From: Chloroflexia bacterium
GTDB taxonomy: Bacteria > Chloroflexota > Chloroflexia > Thermomicrobiales > UBA6265
NCBI GenBank assembly: GCA_013698285.1
Contig: JACCVE010000517.1
Coordinates: 1 to 14,124 of the forward strand
Direction: 5' to 3'
DNA length: 14,124 nt
The position numbers and the translations under genes are program-made. The notes below the pieces were generated by a model, which made no database searches, was not told where the DNA came from, and saw only the letters and a program-made list of their open reading frames with translations. This document shows positions 1-6,964 of the stretch, piece after piece (positions within the stretch are counted from its first letter, which is position 1; the number at the start of each line of letters is the position of its first letter).

Positions 1-2194
1 GTGACATGCTGCGGTGCTCGTCGATGCCCAGGCTGGCCATCATCTTCCTGCCTACTGGCGAGGTCATTCCCATGTTAGCCAGACCCGGCGCGAATGAGGC
101 CAGTTTCGACGCGGCGTGGATGCCGGACATGGCGCGGGTGCGCAGGCTGACACCATGCTCGGCCTGGTAGTGCGCCAGGAACTCGGTCTTGATCTTGGCC
201 ATATCGACGCTGGACGGGCACTCCGTCTTGCAGGCCTTGCAGCTCAGGCAGAGATCCAGCACGTCATAGGTCGCCTTCGAGGTGAAGTCGGCCGGGGAGA
301 GGACGTTGCCGGCCAGGGCGTTGCGGAGGGCATTCGCCCGCGCCCGGGTCGTGTCCCGCTCGTCCTTCGTTGCCATGTACGACGGGCACATCGTCCCCGC
401 CTTCAGCTTGCGACAGACCGCCGCCCCGTTGCACATCTCGATCGCCGCCAGGAAGCCGCCCTCGGCGCTGAAATCGAGCTGCGTCTTGATCGCGATCGGG
501 GCGTACGTGGGGCCGAACCGGAGGTTCTCGCCCATCGGCGGCCCGTCGACGACCTTGCCCGGGTTCATCAGGCCACGCGGGTCGAAGATCGCCTTGAAGT
601 CCCGCATCGCCCCGTAGAGCTCCGGGCCGAAGATCTTCTCGTTCAACTCCGAGCGTTGCAGGCCGTCGCCGTGCTCGCCGCTCATTACCCCGCCGAAGCG
701 GTGTGCCAGCTCGGCCGCCTCGTGCGCCATCTCCCGCATCGCGGAAACGCCGGCGATGTCTTTCAGGTTCAGCAGTGGCCGGATGTGCAGGCAGCCCGCC
801 GAGGCGTGGGCATAGTAGGCGGCCGTCGTCCCCTGCCGGGCCACCATCGCCTCGACCGCCCGGACGTAGTCGGCCAGGTGCTCGACCGGCACCGAGACGT
901 CCTCGATCACTGGAACGGGCTTGGCGTCCCCCTTGACGCTCATCAGCAGGCCCAGTCCGGCCTTCCGCACCGACCAGACATCCGCCTGCTCCCGCGCGTC
1001 CAACACCCGGCGGGGCTCCGCCATCAGCCGCACTCCCCGCTTCGCAAGGTGGCGCATCAGGTCGTCGCACTTCGACGCCAACTCGCGGTCGTCGGCGCCG
1101 TAGAACTCCACCGCCAGCACCGCCGCCGGGTCGCCCTCGATATATGAGATCTGCTTGGCGTAGCCCGGGGCGGAGCGGGTCAGGCCGATCAGCATCCGGT
1201 CCATCAACTCGATCGCCGAGGGCTCGCACTCCAGGATCGCCGGCGTCGCCTCCATCGAGGCCACCAGTTCGTCGAACTGGAGCAGCACCAGGGCCGTCTG
1301 CTTGGGCACCGGCACGAGGCCGACCGTGACCCGCAAGATCGAACCGAGCGTCCCCTCGGAGGAGACGACCAGCTTGGCCGGGTTGAACGCCTCATCGGGC
1401 TTGGTGAACTCGTCGAGGGAGTAGCCGGTCGCCCGCCGCCAGTGGGGCGGGAAGTCCCGCTCGATGAGGTCGCGGTGCCGCTCCCGGTACGCCAGCAGGG
1501 AACCGCTCAGGCGCCCCAGCGCGTCGGTCTGCCCGGCCCGCCTCGCCATGTCGGCCGGCGTGGTCGCGGCCAGGTCGACCGTGCCGCCCTGGGCCAGTGC
1601 CAGGCGGACGGAGCGGACGTGGTCGGCCGTCATCCCGTAGAGGATCGAGTGGGCCCCGGCGCTGTTGTTGCCGACGACGCCGCCGATGGTGGCCCGGTTT
1701 CCCGAGGAGGGGTCCGGTCCGAACATCAGCCCAGACGCTTTCAGTTGCCGGTTGAGGAGGTCCAGATTGATGCCCGGCTCGACGGTCACCGCCCGGGCCT
1801 CGGCGTCGATGTCGAGGACCCGGTTCAGGTACTTCGAGAAGTCGATCACCAGCGCCGCGCCGACCGATTGCCCCGCCAGCGACGACCCACCCCCGCGCGG
1901 CAGGATCGGGACACCGTGGCTGCTGGCGAGGTCGATCGCCGCCAGGACATCCTCGGCCGTCTTCGGGATCACGACGCCGACCGGCTCAATCTGGTAGTTC
2001 GAGGCATCGGTGGCATAGAGCATCCGCGACACGGCGTCGAAGCGGACCTCGCCGCTGATCCGCGCCGCCAGTTCCGCCTCCAGCACCCGCGCCGCCTCGA
2101 CCGCCCCCCGGCGTTCTCGTTCTCTGCCCACCGGACCGCCGTTCGTGGAACCGGCAGAGGAACGAGGCGACGTGTCAGTTGCCGGGACAGCCAT
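1..2194 (-). CDS. FAD-linked oxidase / Fe-S 2-hydroxyacid dehydrogenase-type protein, C-terminus cut by window edge
   Basis: Reading leftward from the ATG at 2194, the frame is open for 731 codons and runs off the window, so the C-terminus is missing. Residues about 70-250 form a PCMH-type FAD-binding domain: a VVIPKTAEDV stretch, a Gly-rich RGGGSSLAG at 100-107, then GNRATIGGVVGNNSAGAHS. A FAD-oxidase C-terminal domain follows to about 560, with a GEHGDG motif. The Fe-S region has C588, C594 and C603 in a CNGAAVCRK...MCPSY block, then the ferredoxin-like C649xxC652xxC655xxxC659P. This order matches the large fused D-2-hydroxyacid (lactate, glycolate or 2-hydroxyglutarate) dehydrogenases such as E. 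coli YdiJ, about 1000 aa. Roughly 250 residues, probably CCG-type Cys-rich domains, would lie outside the window. Such enzymes oxidise a 2-hydroxyacid and pass electrons to the respiratory chain; the substrate cannot be read here. A GAGGAG SD at 2204-2209, 9 nt away, supports the start. Confidence 0.93.
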   Translation of the reverse strand, partial: MAVPATDTSPRSSAGSTNGGPVGRERERRGAVEAARVLEAELAARISGEVRFDAVSRMLYATDASNYQIEPVGVVIPKTAEDVLAAIDLASSHGVPILPRGGGSSLAGQSVGAALVIDFSKYLNRVLDIDAEARAVTVEPGINLDLLNRQLKASGLMFGPDPSSGNRATIGGVVGNNSAGAHSILYGMTADHVRSVRLALAQGGTVDLAATTPADMARRAGQTDALGRLSGSLLAYRERHRDLIERDFPPHWRRATGYSLDEFTKPDEAFNPAKLVVSSEGTLGSILRVTVGLVPVPKQTALVLLQFDELVASMEATPAILECEPSAIELMDRMLIGLTRSAPGYAKQISYIEGDPAAVLAVEFYGADDRELASKCDDLMRHLAKRGVRLMAEPRRVLDAREQADVWSVRKAGLGLLMSVKGDAKPVPVIEDVSVPVEHLADYVRAVEAMVARQGTTAAYYAHASAGCLHIRPLLNLKDIAGVSAMREMAHEAAELAHRFGGVMSGEHGDGLQRSELNEKIFGPELYGAMRDFKAIFDPRGLMNPGKVVDGPPMGENLRFGPTYAPIAIKTQLDFSAEGGFLAAIEMCNGAAVCRKLKAGTMCPSYMATKDERDTTRARANALRNALAGNVLSPADFTSKATYDVLDLCLSCKACKTECPSSVDMAKIKTEFLAHYQAEHGVSLRTRAMSGIHAASKLASFAPGLANMGMTSPVGRKMMASLGIDEHRSMS

Positions 2195-2614
2195 GGGACG
2201 GGGCTCCTCGGGTACCTTGAGAGTGATGGGGAGGGCCGGGCGCACCCCCGAGCACGTTCCGACCCTGGCCCGGCCAGTGTATCACCGGCCCATGTGGCGG
2301 GCGTTCACTCCCGGCACGCCGACACGACACCACGGGGCCGATGACCCAATCCTGTTCATTCACCGGAGGAAGGGCCATCCGGCCAAACGGATGACGTCTT
2401 GGAGGCCGTCAGATCCCGGACAGCACCACGTTCGCATCAGAACTTTCTGTTGGGAGGACGCCGCTTCACCGAACTCGCGGACATCATCGCCGCCAGTGCC
2501 ATCCACTGGCACCCGGCGAGCGCTTGGTCCGGGGCTATACTAGAGGCGTCTCGCCGCCAGTGCCCGGGTCGTGGGCACCGTTGCGGTCCGGGTTCGACTG
2601 GGGATGGCGTCAGC
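2195..2614. other. 420-nt gene-free region between divergent genes
   Basis: This region separates the leftward FAD oxidase from the rightward coiled-coil gene. It holds the candidate minus-strand promoter at 2276-2284 and a small perfect hairpin, CATCCG-GCCAAA-CGGATG, at 2376-2393. It also holds an isolated plus-strand TATACT at 2536-2541 that could be the -10 of the next gene but has no clear -35. An SD-like GGAGGAAGG at 2365-2373 has no well-spaced start codon after it. The open frames through the region are Arg/Pro/Ser-rich and look like chance frames. I see no tRNA, repeat array or mobile element. Confidence 0.5.
2276..2284 (-). promoter_or_regulatory. Candidate extended -10 promoter for the FAD oxidase
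   Basis: On the minus strand this reads TGATACACT, an extended -10 (TGn followed by a TATAAT-like hexamer). Transcription would start near 2269 and leave a leader of about 75 nt before the ATG at 2194. No convincing -35 box lies 16-18 nt upstream, so the call rests on the extended -10 alone. Confidence 0.3.
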
Positions 2615-3766
2615 GTGGAGATCCTGCTCTTCTTCACCGTCGTGGTGCTGGTCGGTGGCCTGGTCGGGGGCGGCTTCCTGATCCGCGACTTCGGGCAGCA
2701 GGTCTTGACCCGGGACACCCGGGCCACCGTCGCGGCCGTCCAGGCCCGGACCGAGGCTGAGACCGACCGCATGCGCCAGGAACTGCGCGGCCTCGTCATC
2801 GAGTACCAGGCCCAACTCGGCCGCCTGCGGGCCCGCGACGTCGAACTCCTCGCCCTGGTCGAGGGCGAACGGGAGCGGACCGAGGGCGACGACGCCGTCC
2901 GGCAGGACGCCACGACCGCGCTGGCCGAGGTCGAGCGGCTCCGGGCCGAGGTCCAGCGCATCGGCCCGGGCAACGCGGCCGAGACCTCTCGCCAGGTCGC
3001 TCGCGAGACCGCGTTGGTCGAGATCGACCGCCAGGCGGCCCAGATCGAGACCTCGATCATCGCCCTGACTAACCCGATCCTCCTTCCCGGCGAGCCCTTC
3101 GCCGTGCCGGACGACTTCGCCCCGGACGCCCTGCGCTGGGACAATTGGAAGGACGTCGGCGAGAGCGCGTTCGCTCTCGGTGAACTGTTCACCCTCCGCC
3201 GCATCCACCTCTCCCCCGAGACCGCCGCCTCCGTGACCCGCTGCGTCTCGCTGCTGCGGACCACGCTGACCGGCGCGATCTACCCGAACCTCGACCCCCT
3301 CCCCTCCGTCGCCCAGCGCCAGATGTTGGTCGAGGGTCTCACGACCGTGGGTGACGCCCTCGCGTCGATGCGACAGGAATTGGCGGCCGAGTACCACGGC
3401 CGGGGGGCCGTCCCGTCCACCCTCCCGCCCGCTCCTCCTCCGTCGGACGACGGGGCCGAAACGCTGCCTCAGGCTGAACCCGAGTCCAGCCCTGCCGGCG
3501 CGGCGCGCGAGCGATCCGCGACCACGGCGAAGACCCCGGTCGCCGCCACGGGAACCGACGCGGAGGCGTCACGGGTTCCCGTCAAGGACGTCACCACCGC
3601 TCGCCCGGCCGCGCCGGCATCTGGCGCCACCGCCACCGCGCCCCCGGCCGCCGCGAATGGCCCCCGTCCGGACTCCAGGCACCAGGCCCGTTCCGGGCCC
3701 GCGGCCGCGACGAGCGGGACGACCTCCGAGACCGGAACTCCGGCGCCACCCGTCACCAGTCGCTAG
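2615..3766 (+). CDS. Membrane-anchored coiled-coil protein of unknown function
   Basis: The protein is 383 aa from GTG 2615. I chose this start because it opens directly onto a hydrophobic segment, residues 2-23, ending in IRD; the frame stays open upstream to 2399, but that extension looks non-coding. A purine-rich GGGGA lies about 10 nt upstream. The N-terminal segment is a probable signal anchor. Residues about 40-147 are rich in Glu, Arg, Gln, Ala and Leu with heptad-like spacing, suggesting a long coiled coil. Residues about 150-265 form a compact region with aromatic and charged positions (PDALRWDNWKDVGESAFALG and a later YPNLDPLPSVAQRQMLVEG). The last 115 or so residues are Pro/Ala/Thr/Ser-rich and probably disordered. 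I do not recognise a family. It resembles RmuC- or YtxH-like anchored coiled coils in layout only. It stands alone between a divergent gene and an inverted repeat. Confidence 0.8.
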   Translation: MEILLFFTVVVLVGGLVGGGFLIRDFGQQVLTRDTRATVAAVQARTEAETDRMRQELRGLVIEYQAQLGRLRARDVELLALVEGERERTEGDDAVRQDATTALAEVERLRAEVQRIGPGNAAETSRQVARETALVEIDRQAAQIETSIIALTNPILLPGEPFAVPDDFAPDALRWDNWKDVGESAFALGELFTLRRIHLSPETAASVTRCVSLLRTTLTGAIYPNLDPLPSVAQRQMLVEGLTTVGDALASMRQELAAEYHGRGAVPSTLPPAPPPSDDGAETLPQAEPESSPAGAARERSATTAKTPVAATGTDAEASRVPVKDVTTARPAAPASGATATAPPAAANGPRPDSRHQARSGPAAATSGTTSETGTPAPPVTSR

Positions 3767-3837
3767 CTGATCGAGCCCGCGTACGCCTGCGCCGTGGCCG
3801 CACCCTCCATAGGGTTCGTGATCAACCATGGCTGGAC

Positions 3838-3887
3838 ACACGGCCCGCGCCGGGTCACGGGATCGCCCGGAACGACCCGGCCCGTGT
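3838..3887. repeat. Nested inverted repeat, possible terminator or cruciform
   Basis: The outer arms ACACGG (3838-3843) and CCGTGT (3882-3887) pair. Inside them CCGGGTC (3850-3856) pairs with GACCCGG (3874-3880). The 17-nt loop contains a third small hairpin, CGGG-ATCG-CCCG (3858-3869). The structure sits 71 nt past the coiled-coil gene's stop and just before the MFS promoter. It could end transcription of the upstream gene, but no T-run follows it, so a factor-independent terminator is not proven. Confidence 0.45.
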
Positions 3888-3897
3888 TAACCCCCGT

Positions 3898-3926
3898 TTG
3901 TGCGGTCCACGATGCGGCGGTAGAAT
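3898..3926 (+). promoter_or_regulatory. Candidate promoter placing the MFS start codon at the transcript 5' end
   Basis: TTGTGC (3898-3903), a 17-nt spacer and TAGAAT (3921-3926) make a fair -35/-10 pair. The MFS ATG at 3933 begins 7 nt after the -10, where transcription would start. No SD precedes the ATG. The mRNA would therefore be leaderless or nearly so. Confidence 0.45.
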
Positions 3927-3932
3927 CGGCCG

Positions 3933-5201
3933 ATGGTAGCCCCTCCCCCGGCGACGGCCCCCCGCGACGAGACCGGCCGGCCGATCTCCTGGCGACGGAC
4001 CCTCTATGCCCTCTGGATCGCCCAGACCCTGGCGATCATGGGGTTCAGCCTGCGGGCCCCGTTCCTCCCCTTCTTCCTCGATGACCTCGGCACCAATTCG
4101 GTCGAGAGTCAGGCCCTCTGGTCCGGGGTCATCAACGCCGGCGGGGCCGGGGTGATGGCCCTCAGCGCCCCGTTCTGGGGCGTCATCGCCGACCGCTACG
4201 GCCGCAAGCCGATGGTCCTCCGCTCGATGTTCGCCGCGATGGTGACCATCAGCTTGATGGGCCTCGCCACCAGCCCGTGGCACCTGCTCGGCCTCCGCTT
4301 CGTCGAAGGGGCCTTCACCGGCACCGTCACCGCCTCGACCGCCCTCGTCGCCAGCACCGCCCCCCGTGAGCGGACCGGGTTCGCCCTCGGCCTGATCCAG
4401 ACGGCCGTCTTCTCCGGTGCCTCGCTCGGCCCCCTCATCGGGGGTGTCCTCGCCGCCCAGATCGGTTACCGGGCCACCTTCGGCGTCGCCGGGGCAATGC
4501 TCGCCGTCGCCGGCCTGATCGTCGTCTTCCTCGTCCAGGAGCGCTTCGTGCCCGTGCCCCGGGGGAACGGGGCCACCGGTCGCTTCCGGGGCACCTTCGA
4601 CCTGCTCGCCGGCCGGATCATGTTGATGATGGTCCTGAGCATGCTGGTGATCCGCCTGGCGGGCTCGTCCATCCAGCCGATCCTGCCCCTCTTCGTCGGC
4701 CAGGTCTCGGGCGGCACGCCAGGGGAACAGGCCGCCCTGGCCGGGCTGATCCTGGGCGTCGCTGGCCTCACCAGCGCCATCTCCTCCGTCGTCCTCGGCC
4801 GCCTCGGGGACCGGGTCGGCCACCGCCCGATCCTGTTCTGGAGCGCTCTCTGCGGCGGCTTGCTCTACCTGCCGATGGTCATCGTCGATGCACCCTGGCA
4901 ACTGGCCGTGCTCCAGGGACTGTTCGGCGTCGCCGCCGGGGGTCTGATCCCCTCAGCCAATGCCCTCGTCGTCGCCAGCACCGCCCCGGAGCGGCGCGGG
5001 GTGGTCTTCGGCCTGATGGCGGGCTCCGCCTCGCTGGGAGGGTTCATAGGCCCCCTGGCCGGCAGCGGCATCGCGGCCGGGTTCGGCTTCGGCGTCGCCT
5101 TCCTGGCCACCGGCCTGTCGCTGCTGCTGCTCGCCCTCGCCCTTTACCTCGTGGTCATCGCCAGCCCCAGCACGGCGACCCGGCAACCAGTCAGGACCTG
5201 A
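3933..5201 (+). CDS. Major facilitator superfamily transporter, drug-efflux-like
   Basis: The 422-aa protein is mostly hydrophobic, with about 12 probable membrane helices in two halves. The MFS motif A occurs in both: GVIADRYGRKP around Asp87 (loop 2-3) and GRLGDRVGHRP around Asp293 (loop 8-9). This duplication and the length are typical of the DHA1 drug:H+ antiporter and TetA-like group. The substrate is not readable from sequence. It would act in the inner membrane, using the proton gradient. The ATG at 3933 has no SD but follows a -10-like box by 7 nt. The P1-family peptidase starts 40 nt after its stop on the same strand, so the two probably share a transcript. The transporter may then export or import the peptidase's substrate or product; that link is inference from position only. 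Confidence 0.93.
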   Translation: MVAPPPATAPRDETGRPISWRRTLYALWIAQTLAIMGFSLRAPFLPFFLDDLGTNSVESQALWSGVINAGGAGVMALSAPFWGVIADRYGRKPMVLRSMFAAMVTISLMGLATSPWHLLGLRFVEGAFTGTVTASTALVASTAPRERTGFALGLIQTAVFSGASLGPLIGGVLAAQIGYRATFGVAGAMLAVAGLIVVFLVQERFVPVPRGNGATGRFRGTFDLLAGRIMLMMVLSMLVIRLAGSSIQPILPLFVGQVSGGTPGEQAALAGLILGVAGLTSAISSVVLGRLGDRVGHRPILFWSALCGGLLYLPMVIVDAPWQLAVLQGLFGVAAGGLIPSANALVVASTAPERRGVVFGLMAGSASLGGFIGPLAGSGIAAGFGFGVAFLATGLSLLLLALALYLVVIASPSTATRQPVRT

Positions 5202-5241
5202 TTCGGCAAACGCCCCACGCCTCACGTACCGGAGTTCTCCC

Positions 5242-6195
5242 ATGTCCCGCCCGACCAACGACGACCTGGCGCTCGAACCCGTGATCCCAGCGGGGGGCAA
5301 GCGGCTGGCCCTCGACTTCCCCGGCCTGGAGATCGGCGTCGCCGAGTACGCCGAGGGACCGACCGGCTGCACCGTCATTCACGTCCCGGATGGGGCCACC
5401 CTGGCCGTCGATGTCCGGGGCGGCTCCCCCGCCTGGGTCGGGGACTACGGCTGGACCCACGCCGTCTGCCTCGCGGGCGGCTCGATCCACGGCCTCGAAG
5501 CGGTCGCAGGCGTGACGGCCGAACTGTTCGCCCGCCGGGACCACGCCACCGGTTGGGACCAGCTCGGTCTCGCCTCGGGCGCGATCATCTATGACTACCG
5601 GCCCCGCGACAACGCCATCTACCCCGACAAGGCCCTCGGCCGGGCCGCCCTGCGGGCCGCCGCGCCGGAGTCGTTCCCCCTCGGTCCCCGGGGCGCGGGG
5701 ATCTCCGCCACCGTCGGCAAGGGCAGCCCGATCGCCAGCCACGAGCCGTCCGGCCAAGGCGCCGCGACCCTGACCGAAGGGCCACTCAGGATCGCGTTTT
5801 TCACCGTCGTCAACGCGGTCGGGGCCGTGGTCGACCGATCCGGCCGCGTCGTCCGGGGCTATCTCGACCCCGCCACCGGCGACCGCCTCAGCGCCGCCGC
5901 CGCGCTACGGGCGGAGGGCACCGCCCCTCCGCCCCCGGGCAACACCACGATCTCGGTCCTCGCCGTCAACCAGGCGATGGAACGATTCGACCTCGTTCAG
6001 CTCGGCCGCCAGGTCCACACCTCGATGGCTCGGGCCATCCACCCGTTCCACGCCCCGACCGACGGCGATGTCCTCTTCACCCTCACCACGGGCGACCTCG
6101 CCGCCGATGCCCCCGGGGCCTTGCTGACGATGGTCCTCGGCGTCCTCGCCGCCGACCTGGCCTGGGACGCCGTCCTCAGCGCCGTGGCGTACTGA
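5242..6195 (+). CDS. P1-family self-processing peptidase (DmpA/NylC-like aminopeptidase or amidohydrolase)
   Basis: The protein is 317 aa. Features of peptidase family P1 are the early GPTGCTVIHVPDGA segment, GGSPAWVGDYGWTHAVCLAGGS and the C-terminal GNTTISVLAVNQAM. In this family an internal Ser or Thr becomes the N-terminal nucleophile after autocleavage. Here the motif reads Asn234-Thr235-Thr236, as in NylC (nylon-oligomer hydrolase), where cleavage falls between Asn and Thr. Predicted products are an alpha chain of 234 residues and a beta chain of 83. Characterised members are L- or D-aminopeptidases (DmpA), beta-peptidyl aminopeptidases (BapA) and NylC, so the exact substrate is open. 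No signal peptide is seen, so it is likely cytoplasmic. GGAG stands about 7 nt before the ATG. It follows the MFS gene by 40 nt and converges on the aldolase gene, leaving only 31 nt between the stops. Confidence 0.88.
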   Translation: MSRPTNDDLALEPVIPAGGKRLALDFPGLEIGVAEYAEGPTGCTVIHVPDGATLAVDVRGGSPAWVGDYGWTHAVCLAGGSIHGLEAVAGVTAELFARRDHATGWDQLGLASGAIIYDYRPRDNAIYPDKALGRAALRAAAPESFPLGPRGAGISATVGKGSPIASHEPSGQGAATLTEGPLRIAFFTVVNAVGAVVDRSGRVVRGYLDPATGDRLSAAAALRAEGTAPPPPGNTTISVLAVNQAMERFDLVQLGRQVHTSMARAIHPFHAPTDGDVLFTLTTGDLAADAPGALLTMVLGVLAADLAWDAVLSAVAY

Positions 6196-6226
6196 CGGCC
6201 GAAACCACTCATGCGCACGAGGCGAA

Positions 6227-6892
6227 TCAGGCCGTCCCCTGCCCGTAGGTCGCCACGAACCGCGCTCGCAGGCCCGGGATGAGGTTTGCCGGCACGAGCC
6301 GCGGTTCCCGGCCGCCGTTGGCCGCGAGGGCGTGGACGTAGACCTTGGCCGCCTCCTCGACGATCCCGGCCACCATCAGGGCCTCGTCGAAGTCTTTGCC
6401 GAAGGCGATGAGGCCGTGGTTGCGCAGCAGCACCGCCATCCCCTCGTCATCCAGCGCCTCCAGCACGCTGGCCCCGAAGTCCGGCGTGCCGGAGATGCCG
6501 TAGCGGGTGACGGGGACGCGGGGCCCGATCACCTGGGTGACCTCGGTCAGGATCGGCGGCAATTCGTCCCGGATCGTGCTGACCACGGTCGAGTAGTGGG
6601 AGTGGGTATGGACGATGGCCCCGACGCGGTCGTGCGCTTTCATGATCATCGTGTGCAGGGGCATCTCGCTGCTCGGCTTGCGGTGTCCGTCCCGAATTAT
6701 CCCATCGACGTCGACCACCACCACGTCGGCGGCCGTCACCGATGGGTACGGCATCCCGCTCGGCGAGATCGCGACCAGGCCGGTCTCCCGGTCCCGGAGA
6801 CTCATGTTGCCGGCCGTGCCGTGGACGACCCCCACCGCGAGGGCCCGCAGCCCGACGTCGACCACCTGCTGCCGCAACGCCCCGAGCAACAT
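6227..6892 (-). CDS. Class II (zinc) aldolase, L-fuculose-phosphate aldolase-like
   Basis: I start the gene at ATG 6892, because GGAGAGGAG (6899-6907) lies 6 nt upstream. An in-frame ATG at 6925 would add 11 residues but has no well-spaced SD. The product is 221 aa, close to E. coli FucA (215). FucA landmarks keep almost the same numbering: HGTAGN with Asn29, ISPSG, the catalytic Glu76 in SSEMPLH, zinc ligands His95 and His97 in HTHSH, and His159 in LLRNHGLIAFG. In FucA these are Glu73, His92, His94 and His155. The family cleaves ketose 1-phosphates to dihydroxyacetone phosphate plus an aldehyde. The related AraD-type epimerases share the fold, but the Glu in place of Asp at position 76 favours an aldolase. 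It follows the GlpD-like gene by 72 nt and is probably last in that operon. Confidence 0.9.
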   Translation of the reverse strand: MLLGALRQQVVDVGLRALAVGVVHGTAGNMSLRDRETGLVAISPSGMPYPSVTAADVVVVDVDGIIRDGHRKPSSEMPLHTMIMKAHDRVGAIVHTHSHYSTVVSTIRDELPPILTEVTQVIGPRVPVTRYGISGTPDFGASVLEALDDEGMAVLLRNHGLIAFGKDFDEALMVAGIVEEAAKVYVHALAANGGREPRLVPANLIPGLRARFVATYGQGTA

Positions 6893-6964
6893 CTCCGGCT
6901 CCTCTCCCCGCGCCGTACCCGCCATCCGTCCCCATCCGTCGTCCGACCCCGCCGGCTGAACGCG

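Noticed and set aside
116..1147. Long plus-strand open frame opposite the FAD oxidase
   Set aside because: Its composition is Arg/His/Val-rich with no family motif. It is the antisense shadow of a clear FAD/Fe-S coding frame.
2399..2614. N-terminal extension of the coiled-coil protein to 2399
   Set aside because: The 72 extra residues are Arg/Ser/His-rich with no SD. GTG 2615 starts directly at the membrane anchor.
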